A DNA stretch of 64,000 nt from NCBI GenBank assembly GCA_003999685.1, contig CP021223.1:1116001-1180000 (forward strand), given 5' to 3'. Source of the DNA: Taiwanofungus camphoratus (Eukaryota; Basidiomycota; Agaricomycetes; Polyporales; Taiwanofungaceae). Position 1 is the stretch's first letter; the number at the start of each line of letters is the position of its first letter. Both the position numbers and the translations under genes were made by a program. The notes beneath the pieces were generated by a model. It searched no databases. It worked only from the letters and a program-made list of their open reading frames with translations, and was not told the DNA's origin. Below, one piece after another: positions 34,602-44,500 of the stretch.

Positions 34602-36725
34602 ATGCATGCCGTGTCTCACTCTCTTTCCCATCGTGGTCCTGGCGCGACACGCGCTAGGACCCGCTGGCAACCGTATTCTTCGATCACGTTATCATCAAAT
34701 GCACCTCCCACCTCGCGTACTCCCACCACCGCCTATCTAAATACCCCGGCTTCGTCTGTCTCCGCGTCTCCTCCACCTACTCATCTCAACCCAATATGCG
34801 ACCTCGAACGTCTGAAAGTTCCATTCCTCGCTCAACCATCCCTGGCTGGGCTATCGCGCGATGTGCAGAAGGCCAGATATGTTACCCGTCTTGTTGGTCA
34901 GTGTCTTATCTTATTCTGAACTGTGTCTTACTGTAGGCAATTTTGTTTGGTTCCAATCCGGATCTATGGCATACTTAGGTCCTGATTGGATCCTGATTAT
35001 GTATGATTGTAAGGTTGAACTCACCCAGAGTTTCAACTCCGCACCTATTGCGCTTCAGCTTTGCATTCGTAAACCGTAAATGGTATTCACTGACAGTCCT
35101 CCTTAACAGATCAGGCAGTAAAATCTTTATGCGATATATGGCACCCAGATGACATCCCTCCCGTCTTCAGGGTTTCCGCATGTAGCCTATCCAATACCGA
35201 TGTTCCCCAGACGCAGCAGGAATGTACTGTTACCTCTGCCCTCCTTTCTCGTAACACACAACTTCCATCTCCCATCTCTCCTTCCAACCAATCGCTTCCG
35301 TCTCCACCCCTTACCGACTCATGCGGCTCGTTCAACCCATCAATTACTGGTACACGCAATCACCATCTCCCCATCAAAGGCTTTGTGCATGAAGTCCTCC
35401 GCCGATCACGCACGTCCACGGGTGTTCTGCAGACGGCGCTCTGCTACCTCGAGGCGATCCGCGCTAAAGTGCCCGAACTCATCCGAAAGGAGAACTCCAA
35501 GCCGAGCTCCGAGACGATTGAAGAAGGCAGCGAAGACACCGATCGTATCGTGTTAGGAGAAGTTGACCCGGTTGCAGACGAATGGTCATGCCATGATAGT
35601 ACTGCTGGCGGTGATTCAGCTGGCAGGAATATCTTAGATACTGTCCGTGTCGTCAACGCTTGCCTGGAGGTGCCAGAGATCTCTACTTCAAAAGCTCAAC
35701 TCCAGTGTCCTCAAACTCCACCGGACTCTGGATCCTCTCGTTTATCTTCCCAGTATCCCTCATCTCTTCCGCCTCTTCCGCCCCTTCCCTCTCCCCTCCT
35801 TTGTCCGCGTCGCACATTCCTCGCGTGCCTCATCCTCGCATCAAAATTCATGCAAGATCGTTCGTACTCCAATCGTGCATGGGCAAAACTTGCGGGCTTA
35901 CCTCCTCGTGAGATTGGGCGCTGTGAGCGTGCTGTTGGTAATGCTTTAGAGTGGAGGCTGTGGGTCGGAAAAAATGTTACCACTATGGCGACAAGCAGCG
36001 GTAGTAGAAAGAACATGACGAGGAGTAGAAGCGATGGCGATTTGTTGAACGTGACGGCGACTACCCCATGGTCCACTCCAGCTGCGACGCCGTCTCACCC
36101 AAGTAATATTGGGTCTTCTCCGGTACCTTTCACTGGGGCTGTGACACATACACAGATGTTTGGGACGCAGGGTGAACTACGGCGTTCTTCGACCATGCCG
36201 ACTTTGGCCATCGATACTACTATTCTGTCTACCAGCCGATCGGCCTTCTATGCCCCAAATGTCTTCGCTCCGCTAGGCTTTACCGAAGAAACCAATATTC
36301 TCAACAATTCAGACGTGGATATATCTCCGCCCTTTAGCTCAGTCCTTGTCATGGATCGGGAGGTCATGCAACAAGACGCGGACGTCTCTCCATCCATGTC
36401 GACGCCTACGCTGTCGTATTCACCCATGTCATCGGCATCTTCATCTTCGTCGGATAGCAGCGGGGAGCGGACAGTTCAGATGTCGATGTTCACGGATTTG
36501 CCCATTTCTCCGGCCTCGTTCGCCTGTGCTCCTTGTCCTGCTGTATGGGATCATTTCGGCATAACCACTCACGCCAATGCCAAGAGGTTTGAGATAAACG
36601 CGACGCAGAATATGGACGTACTCTCTCCGATGGACTCAACACTGTTAGCCTTCACTCCCGCGTCGGTAAATTATGTACCGTATAGCCTCCCTTTCCCTTC
36701 CGGACCCTTTGTTCCCAACACCTAG
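34602..36725 (+). CDS. PCL-type cyclin (Pho85/Pho80-family cyclin)
   Basis: This looks like a partner of a Pho85-type cyclin-dependent kinase. Exons 34602-34896 and 35110-36725 give 636 residues. The cyclin fold is spread over both exons: YVTRLVDQAVKSLCDIWHP, then after a variable insert FVHEVLRRSRTSTGVLQTAL and CYLEAIRAKVPELIRKE. A long acidic Ser-rich insert separates these from TFLACLILASKFMQDRSYSN and RAWAKLAGLPPREIGRCERA, the last core helices (ending VGNALEWRLWVGK). The C-terminal 270 residues are Ser/Thr/Pro-rich and disordered, with poly-Ser around 36425-36470. PCL cyclins of agaricomycetes commonly carry such inserts, as far as I recall. The specific subgroup (Pcl1, Pcl5, Clg1) cannot be told by eye. 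Confidence 0.85.
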
Positions 36726-37883
36726 TGCCTCACGGCGTGTACAATAATTGGATTGTGGGCTCTCCCTGTCCTCTCGGTCGCTTGAAAGGGAGGAGAGCGG
36801 GGAGTGGGGTTTTTCAAACACGGATTCTTATTCCTTTTCTAATTGTTCTCTCTTCTACTTGTATCTACCTCTGCTGTCTCTGTTATATTCTTCCTAGTCA
36901 TTCTTCTTCAATTGTTTCATATGTCTTATCCGTTGTGTTGACATTGTACTCACACCGCTGTACATAGATGTCCAGTTATGCACGCTTACGCTAGCATACG
37001 TGCACGGCCATGTAGGTTGGCAGTGACGAATTCGTGATATGCTTGGCTCCAGTATGAGGATTGACCATCGCCTGTCCTCTTACCAATAACTCGCCGTGCT
37101 TGGTGCTGGCCTTCGTCCACTCTGACCCAAGTTTGCATTTCCAGATGCAGAGATGTACGTACTACGAAGTAAGCATTCTCCCCAAATAGCATAGCGGATG
37201 GAGTGCGTTGGTCATCTGCGCACGTCTTACACTCAATGTCATTAAATCGATCGATCCAATGTCAGGTCAAACAAACGTATATTACATTTGTACCTAACGC
37301 AGCCTACCGGAGCCGGGCAATTACCCACACGGGGATTCCCTGAGCAACACCCAACCATATACAGATGGTCAGACTGTCCTATTCCGGCCTTCACCGAAGT
37401 CAAACAAAAGATGATGCCTGTCGAGAAGAGCGCAGTGAGTGATTGCTGAATTAACACTGACAGTATAGTTTCCAGCTGACATCACGTCAGGTGGATGTCT
37501 CAGCCTGCTTCTGGTGTGCGATTCACTCGTCAAACACGTCAATGGAGTGCGCCCTCCTCTCGTTAACCCGACAACAGGATCAACTGAAGCCCTTTCTCCC
37601 ATGTTTCAACGCGGTGTCGTATGACATCTAGCCCGTCTTATTGCAAAGGCAATGACACGTGAATACCGTCACCGAGACCAATTCCCAGAGCGTACTGTCC
37701 TGGAACCCGTTCAGATGATTTCCTGCTCCGCCAAGTTCATTCCATCACGTCAACTATCCCGCTAAACATTTTCAGCACCTCTAAGGCGCTGAGATTGTTT
37801 TCCTGAAGGTCCTGAGGCTCGAGACGATTGCGTTGGCCAGCTCGTATGTACGTCACGGCAAGTTACGGCCTGGGGATGACAAT
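36726..37883. other. Intergenic region downstream of the cyclin gene
   Basis: The first 240 bases are T-rich and look like a 3' UTR. The rest has short frames only. No gene or RNA was recognised. Confidence 0.4.
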
Positions 37884-38053
37884 TGTAAAAAAATGGAAGT
37901 CGGCCTTAGTCACTTTTCTGGTACCAAATTTGCTTAACTTTATTAACTAGTCAATTTTCTTGCCTTTCGGTGGCTGAATATGTTGCAAGACAGTCACGCA
38001 TCAGTCAACCTGTAGTCAGCTTGTACGACTAGTGCATGATTGCAATTTTTGCA
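37884..38053 (+). repeat. Left terminal inverted repeat of the 37.9-40.8 kb element
   Basis: It begins TGTAAAAAAATGGAAGTCGG and runs through TTTCTGGTACCAAATTTGC to CAGTCAACCTGTAGTCAGC. It aligns to the reverse complement of 40640-40791. Confidence 0.7.
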
Positions 38054-38081
38054 TCAACGTTGACTGCACTTTTTTACAGAG

Positions 38082-38153
38082 AATGATGGCAGACAGTCTG
38101 CACTATAACTGGTGATTAATCACCAGTAATAGTGTAGACTGTCTGCTGTCATT
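38082..38153. repeat. Near-perfect 72-base palindrome
   Basis: Arm 38082-38117 (AATGATGGCAGACAGTCTGC, then ACTATAACTGGTGATT) and arm 38118-38153 are reverse complements with only a few mismatches and no spacer. The sequence just before it (TTTTTTACAGAG) repeats the right end of the surrounding element, so the palindrome may be a separate snapback insertion or a rearranged end. Confidence 0.8.
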
Positions 38154-39997
38154 ATCTCGTGCCCCTGGCAAAATTAGCCCAAAATGAGTTGTCAGACCAA
38201 TCTGTGAAGAGAAAAGAAGTTTCATGATGAAAAACAATGTTACACTTGCCAAGTGCATCATGCTAACGCTGATGCACGTCATCCTTTCTCAGCTCAGAGT
38301 AGTTGAAGGAACGCATTGTTACGGTCGTAAGGCCCTTACTGGATCCGCGACGACAAGCCTTTCAAAGCGCGAAGTATGACTCCTATCCCTCCTTGATTGT
38401 CACAAGGGCAAGTGATTAGCTGATTTAATCTTCATTGCTGCTGCTGTTGAAGACCCAAGCTTTCTTCTTCGCCCGAGCGTAGTCGCCCCCGGTTCTGGCA
38501 CGACTGTGGGAGTTCAAATCTTCTCCGCTCTCCTGCCCTGTTCAGAACAAATTTTCAAAAGGCTTGTCTGTGAAAGCCCAGAACTGAATAATGGCTCGCA
38601 GGGCTCGCCACAATTTCTTTTCAAGTTCATGGTGCTCCTGACGTACCTGCACCTTTTACCTAATGTTTAACTGGAACTACGAAACGTTGGTATTGCGCTA
38701 CTGAACGGATTCTTGTAGCGACCGAGGTTATCTAAGTGGTGGCGAGTGAATTAGTCCGACTGTTCTGGAGACTATACCATTTGAGGTAATACAATTTCCG
38801 AATATGGCAATTTTATTTGCCGCTCCCCATGAGTAAGGTTACTTAGCAAAGCCAAGCCGGATCAAGATGAAGGCTATATGTTCCTCTGACTTGTGAGCCC
38901 GTCATGCGGTCTGGTATACTGCCGTATTATGTCATGAATGAAAATCACGACAGCTTGTTTGCAATCACTTTCTTCCACTCTTCACCAAACGAGTCCTTAA
39001 AGGGCTGTACCTCGAGTCACCGCACGGCTGGAACACAATTCTGGAAAGTGACTCTATTTGTCTAATGGGCGGGAGGTGATAGTTCATGCTCAGACTTATT
39101 GTCATTTTGTTTCGTGCAGATGTACATTGACTATGCATCATCGCACGGGGGACACCTTGCGTGTGTAACACTCGTTCACGCAAATGTAATGCAGGCGGTA
39201 ACTACCCAATAGCGTCGTTTCGGGTTCTGCTGAAATTCCTTAGATTTCGTACCATAATATCAGATAATACGAGGCGTCACTTCAAGTTGATTCAAGTTGG
39301 GAGTGCGATACTATGGGTTCATGTGAAGTGCAAAAGTTTTGGCAGATCGTGAATAGCTCTGTGACCGCTCAACTTTTGACCTCAAAATCTCTCTAGGATC
39401 GGGGTAAAACTCTCAGCTCTGCTCAGAATTTTTCATTGTGTAGAGAAGTATTTATGAGAACAATCCCAAGACGAAGAGTGCATTTTCGGAGTGTAATCTT
39501 GTCACACTATGTCACAGCCTGCCGATGCACGGCTTGGGGCAGCGCAAGTCAAGACCCAAGAACCGCCCAACGCCAAATCGGAGCTTACAAGTGTGATTTC
39601 TGAACCTATGTGGCTGAAGTTGTCACGCTCGAGCAATGTTTGTTGAATTGTGTAGAATTACAATTTTTCATGAAAAGAAATAAACGGTCTGAATTAAAGG
39701 TACTTGGCCTTGACTGACCAAAATTTTGAGGAGGAACAGCGTGCAGTATCATGGTCGAGAAATGACCATGTCTGGGTCTCGCGACAGCACATTTTAACTC
39801 GTAAATTGGCTACATTATATAATTTCATACGAAAACTTAATGAGCCTTTAGAATACTATTGTATCTATACCTCACTCAAGTTTTGTGAGGTTTCATGATG
39901 TTTGTGGTGCTTGGGACAGGATTTTGCACTCACTGACCATTTTGAAGCCATAGTATACTGCCAAGTTTGAAGCCTGTGTGGTGTTACTTCTGCGTTA

Positions 39998-40036
39998 CCT
40001 GCCGACTTTTAGGGACTCCCCGGTGAGGCATAGTAT
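39998..40036 (+). repeat. Direct repeat, copy 1
   Basis: It contains TGCCGACTTTTAGGGACTCC followed by CCGGTGAGGCATAGTA. A second copy lies at 40370-40396. The two lie about 370 bases apart inside the TIR-bounded region. Confidence 0.6.
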
Positions 40037-40369
40037 TTGACTTGCTTGTAGTTGAAGGCATGCGTGCAAAGTCGGTCGTACGATTCTTGGGGTGAACAAA
40101 CCTAGAGTAATGGTTCATCTCCTATTTGTTGTGTTTTTGCACTATCGAATTCTGACGCTAGCAGCCTAATGCAAACCAGCCTCGGATATTTCCGAGGCGT
40201 GACTGAACATGATCATAGGTGTGACAATGGCAAAGGAGGGAATACTCACTGAACTCATCCATTTGCTTTCGTTCAAGCTCGAAATCAAAGCAGATACAGA
40301 AAAACCTATGTGAACGCAAAATTTCTAAGGAAATTGACAGTGTCTAAGTGGGTGCTGACTTCTAGGGGG

Positions 40370-40396
40370 TGCCGACTTCCCGGTGAGGCATAGTAC
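40370..40396 (+). repeat. Direct repeat, copy 2
   Basis: It contains TGCCGACTTCCCGGTGAGGC followed by ATAGTA, which matches copy 1 with a short deletion. Confidence 0.6.
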
Positions 40397-40639
40397 CCGG
40401 ACTGCAGTGCCAATCAGACTGCGCATTGACCACGAGTCCGCTGAGCGCTCGGGATATGTGCAAGCATGACCAACGCGATACACTGCCATCATGATTTCGA
40501 TGTCTGAGATGCCGTCAAGGACCCGTCATTACAGCATGCAAGGCAGGTGAACACAAATTGAATATAGTACTTTGATGTGCTCCAGAAACAGTATACCCAT
40601 AGTGGACACATACTGCCGGTGATGCTCTGTGAAACAGTA

Positions 40640-40791
40640 GTGTCTGCAAAATTTGCAGGGTAGTCGCGCAAGTTGACTACAGGTTGACTGGTGTGCGACT
40701 GTTCCGACTGACTGCTCCACGTTCGACTAGTTAGTTATGTTATGCAATTTTGGTACCAGAAAGGCGACTGAGGCCGATTTTATTTTTTACA
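40640..40791 (-). repeat. Right terminal inverted repeat of the 37.9-40.8 kb element
   Basis: Read on the minus strand it starts TGTAAAAAATAAAATCGGCC and includes TTTCTGGTACCAAAATTGC and CCAGTCAACCTGTAGTCAAC, matching the left repeat. Confidence 0.7.
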
Positions 40792-41056
40792 GAGGGTGAT
40801 GGCCAACATGACCACAGTTCTGCGGCAGCTGAATTTCCTTGCAGTAAGCTGTCCAAGCGGCAAGCCTGAGTACAGTCCCGGCCCATGAGACGAGACGCCA
40901 CAACGCGTGGGCCATGTGCGCAGCGAAAAATCCGCGCTTCTCACCACATGGATGTCCAACATTGGAACTCGCAATGTCGAAGACCACCGGGCGCAGAGTC
41001 TCTTGGAAGCCACGTCGGGATCGTAGCCGCGGGATCTCTGATTGCCCTGATGGTGC

Positions 41057-41062
41057 TATAAA
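41057..41062 (+). promoter_or_regulatory. TATA box of the aspartic protease gene
   Basis: TATAAA in GTGCTATAAAGAGG lies 56 bases upstream of the ATG at 41113. The spacing suits a short leader and a strongly expressed secreted protein gene. It is seen in the sequence only. Confidence 0.6.
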
Positions 41063-41112
41063 GAGGGTGGTCAGCCCCTCGTACTTCACTTCCATTTTGC
41101 CGTCCTACCAAG

Positions 41113-42787
41113 ATGTTGACAACTGGGTTCTTCGCTCTGGGGCTCCTGGTATCATTGGTAAGGGGGACGACAGTGGAAGCGTCCCACAGTCCACGCGAGA
41201 TCACTTTGACGTCCCGTAAAGTGCCCAGAGGGCACAGCGCTGCTTTGCGCAGGAGGGCTCTCAAGTCAGCTAATGTACCTCTTGACGACTTTTTCCTAAA
41301 TACAGACCTTCAGTAAGCGCCATTCATGAACTTGAGTATGTGATGCCTCTCGGAGTGTCTGACTGAAGCTTCGTCAAGGTGGTATGGAAATATTTCAGGT
41401 CAGGGATCTTGTAGTGTCAGTGAATGAACCTTTCTGAGGCCTGACTGTGTGTAGTTGGTACTCCTCCACAGACTATCAGTGTGGTCTTCGACACTGGCAG
41501 CTCTACCCTTGAATTTGCCAGTACGTGCCGATCACTCTGAATCAGACCAACAATTGGCCTAGAGAACACTCAAATAACTCACACAGGTACCCAGTGCGGT
41601 GAGCCATGTGCCAATCAGGTCCAGTTTAATCCTTCCAAGAGCTCCACATACGAAGATGGTGGCGAGACCTCCACTATTCAATTTGCAACCGGAGTTGGCG
41701 TCAACCCAGTGACTTCGGATGATGAATACGAGATGACCCTTCGCAGTGGTCGTGACAGTGTAACAGTCGGAGGACTCACAGCGAAGAAGGTTGACCTGTA
41801 TACCATCATCAATCAGACCGCTGCCTTCGCTATAGACCCCTTCAGCGGTATTCAAGGTAAGATTCAGCCTTATTCGAATAAGGACTCCGTCAAATGATTT
41901 GTGCAGGCATGTCATCACAAGCTGAAGGCTTCTTCGCGGGATTGATAGAACAAGGTCTCCCTGGTAAGCAGTCATATGGCTTCCACACCACCACATTGGT
42001 GGTAGACACAATCCTAATTCGGGAACCTTCAGCTTTGTTTGGCATGTCCCTTACAGCGCGGGACGTGGGTAGTGCCGAATTGACCATTGGTGGATACGAT
42101 AAATCGAAGTTCCAAGGTAACATACCAATCCTTTTCATTTGATGATTCATACATTCTCATAAGCGCCGTTCATGCCCAGGCGATCTCATATACGCAGACA
42201 TCGCTGGTGATAGCGGGGGATCATGGGAGATCAGTTCACCTCAGATCGCTGTGAATGGCCAGACCGACTCGACTCTGAAGGCTCAACGTGACATCATATT
42301 TGACAGTGGAACTAGCAATATTGTGTTCGACACTAAGACCACCGAGGTAACTGAACAGCCATGATTCATGGCTCTATCCTTATATTGAGCATCAAACAAA
42401 TAACCAGGCTATGTATGCGTTGATTTCTCCCAACATCAAGCCTTACGACTCCGAACCGGGAGCCTATGGCATCGCTTGCAGTGAGATCGACAGCCTGACT
42501 GCCGTGCTGGACTTCACCTTCAGGTCAACGAAAGGGGAAGCATTCAACCTGACCATCCCGAGCAGCGAACTGAATGTGGGGCCGTTCAATGACGATCCCT
42601 CGACGTGTCAGACTCTCATCAATGCGTATGATGGCCTGGAGCTCGTCGGCGGAAGCCTGTTGAAGCATTACTATAGCGTGTGGGATATTGCCAACCAGAG
42701 GATGGGCTTTGCATCGAATGGTGAGCACGGTCTGGGGCGTAGCGGAGCGTCAGGTTGACTTTCTGCTCGCTTGTTACAGGGCATTGA
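41113..42787 (+). CDS. Secreted aspartic protease, pepsin family A1 (polyporopepsin-like)
   Basis: Eight exons (41113-41312, 41379-41398, 41455-41520, 41587-41856, 41907-42116, 42180-42346, 42408-42720, 42780-42787) close to 417 residues. A signal peptide (MLTTGFFALGLLVSLVRG) and a basic propeptide precede VGTPPQTISVVFDTGSSTLE, which holds the first catalytic Asp (DTGSS). The second is in IIFDSGTSNIVFDTKT (DSGTS). The C-terminus VWDIANQRMGFA is typical of the family. The fold has two similar lobes with the active site between them, and the enzyme is most active in acid (family knowledge). It is probably an extracellular enzyme for protein digestion. The tiny 20-base second exon and the 8-base last exon are supported by frame and good splice sites. 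Without the last intron the stop falls at about 42757 instead. Confidence 0.92.
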
Positions 42788-43194
42788 TGAGGTGTGCTGG
42801 AATATGGGCAACAAAGAAAGATTTGGTCAACTTGTGATCGTATATTTTGAGCCGAGATGACCCTGTTGAATACGACCTCGAACCCTTCTGCTACTTACCC
42901 GAACAATTGCAACCTTCACAGATCGGAGGCTGGGAGACGAAGTTTTGAGCATGGAGCTGGGGCGTATGGGTTCTTCCAAGCCGAAGTAGAAACTCAAGCT
43001 GAGAACGAGTTCGATGCGAGGTGCCAGTTATTGTTGTCCGTTGTCCTTCGGGCAATCTCGCAACTCGTTTTCAAGTTGATGATACCCGCCGGATTGTCTT
43101 TTTTTGAGAGGCGAATGCCTCTGGTGTGACTGACCTGTGCAACGCCATATAGCGGTTCTTGCTGCCATGTTCTCTTCCGAGACAAGGCAGCTAG

Positions 43195-43311
43195 ATGTCG
43201 CAACGCCTATTTTCAGTCAGCAAGGGTTACAGCTTTGATCAAGTCCGCCATCCGTGCTCATGCCGATCGTCCCAATGTCAGTCTGTCAGACGTAGCGGAT
43301 TTCTGACACAA
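43195..43311 (+). other. Possible gene fragment
   Basis: A plus-strand frame reads ALIKSAIRAHADRPNVSLSD followed by VADF and a stop. It is preceded in another frame by MFSSETRQLDVATPIFSQQG, with a TTACAG acceptor-like site between them. The segments look protein-like but no upstream exons were found, so this may be a remnant or chance. Confidence 0.25.
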
Positions 43312-43882
43312 ACCGTACATCATCATCAGTTTGGTGCAGATCCCGGACTACCTTCACAAGGTATCTGTCGATCATGGACGTTGCGCATCTGTGAATATGA
43401 AGTATTGATTGCAATTGTTGCGTTTTGAGTTGCCATTGGCGAGGTAACTCATATGGCCCAAGTGTGACTGCGCACATTCTCTAGTCTCGCATCCAGACTT
43501 GCTGACATTGTTGAAGTGGTGCCAAGTAGGGTGACTGGGTACGATCAATCCCCTCATCTTTTGTGTTGACTTTTCTACGACATGTATATGACAGACATTG
43601 AAATATACTGTGAATTTCATATTTTATTCCGACCCTGTCAGGGTTGCTCTGGGAAAATATTTACCGGTCTCCCATTGTTCTCATCTAGCCACGCTCACCA
43701 CAATGAGGGTTCCCATCATTGGTCTTTTGTTTGTGGTTGTGTTGACCTGTGGGCGCCCTCCATGCGACGGCCACCATCTGCTGGCGCTTATAGAGGGCGG
43801 CGTCGAGTGTTCTTGTCGTATTCCGTTCCCGTTCATATTCAGAAGTATAGTCGATGTACCTACGAGATTCGTCTTTTCTGCA

Positions 43883-44500
43883 ATGTCTATAAGCTCTCAT
43901 AGCGACGACTTGGGTTCCGTAGCATCCTGCTCAACGTCACCAGCCCAATCCTCCTGGCGCCGACCAGCACACTCATCGCCCACCAAACCGCATGGACCCG
44001 ATGAAATAGGCGTAGATCCTTCCCAACTCATTGGCAAGGTCCTCAAGCGCGTCCGAAGATCTCCCAACCATCCCAACGTCACTCTTCACTTCGCCGACGA
44101 CACTGCATTCCAAATCCTAGTGGATGGCTACGACCCGGTGCATCGTGGCATCCCGAAACAAATCGAGGTGGATCCCGATCTCGAGCCACTGTTCAATCAC
44201 CAAGGTCGTGAGGCCGAGGTCAACCTCACTATCTGTAATGCTGCAGTCGTCACGTTGGCGGATAAGGCATTCGAGCTAGGCAAGAAGGAGAGTCGATGGG
44301 ATCAACGACACTCGGGTATTGCGTTGAAATTCAAGGAGGAAAATCGGTGGCACTGCGTATGGGCGACTTTGGCGGAGTATGATGATCATGGCCGGACAAA
44401 TTGTGTCTTCCGAAGTTACCATGATGTTTACCTTGACGCTGTCCACCGTTCGCCAAGAAAACGCAGACAAACGAAGAAGGGGCCTCGACGAAGAACCTAG
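43883..44500 (+). CDS. Basidiomycete protein of unknown function
   Basis: I do not recognise a named domain. The frame is open from 43598, but the likely start is MSISSHSDDLGSV at 43883, because the upstream part lacks similar composition. That gives 205 residues. After a Ser-rich N-terminus the compact core has LIGKVLKRVRRSPNHPNVTL, HFADDTAFQILVDGYDPVHR, IEVDPDLEPLFN, ADKAFELGKKESRWDQRHSG, ALKFKEENRWHCVWATLAEY and CVFRSYHDVYLD. The C-terminus is strongly basic (RSPRKRRQTKKGPRRRT), a likely nuclear localisation signal. I have the impression that similar proteins are common in agaricomycetes, but I cannot confirm it here. A TATA-like TTATAG word lies near 43788. It lies about 1.1 kb after the protease gene on the same strand. 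Confidence 0.7.
   Translation: MSISSHSDDLGSVASCSTSPAQSSWRRPAHSSPTKPHGPDEIGVDPSQLIGKVLKRVRRSPNHPNVTLHFADDTAFQILVDGYDPVHRGIPKQIEVDPDLEPLFNHQGREAEVNLTICNAAVVTLADKAFELGKKESRWDQRHSGIALKFKEENRWHCVWATLAEYDDHGRTNCVFRSYHDVYLDAVHRSPRKRRQTKKGPRRRT

Larger units (their letters stand above)
37884..40791. mobile_element. Non-autonomous element bounded by long terminal inverted repeats
   Basis: The left end (37884-38053) and the right end (40640-40791) are inverted copies of each other. Shared blocks, read inward, are TGTAAAAAA, TCGGCC, TTTCTGGTACCAAA, AACTAGTC, CAGTCAACCTGTAGTCA and CTTG/CGACTA. The match runs over about 150 bases with scattered differences. The 2.6 kb between them has no open frame over about 75 residues and no transposase-like motif, so it is either a deletion derivative or two independent MITE-like copies in opposite orientation. 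No convincing target-site duplication is visible, so the outer boundaries may be off by some bases. The superfamily is undetermined; long TIRs would fit Mutator-like or hAT-like types. Confidence 0.65.

Noticed and set aside
37861-37892. Target-site duplication for the 37.9-40.8 kb element
   Set aside because: Flanks GATGACAA on the left and GAGGGTGA on the right do not match, so no duplication is claimed.
37000-41000. CRISPR-like or tandem array
   Set aside because: Repeats here are inverted or paired, with no regular spacing, and the genome is eukaryotic.
43598-43882. Hydrophobic N-terminal extension (MRVPIIGLLFVVVLTCGR) as signal peptide for the 43.9-kb gene
   Set aside because: The protein core ends in a strongly basic nuclear-type tail and starts naturally at MSISSHS; the upstream frame is probably promoter and 5' UTR.
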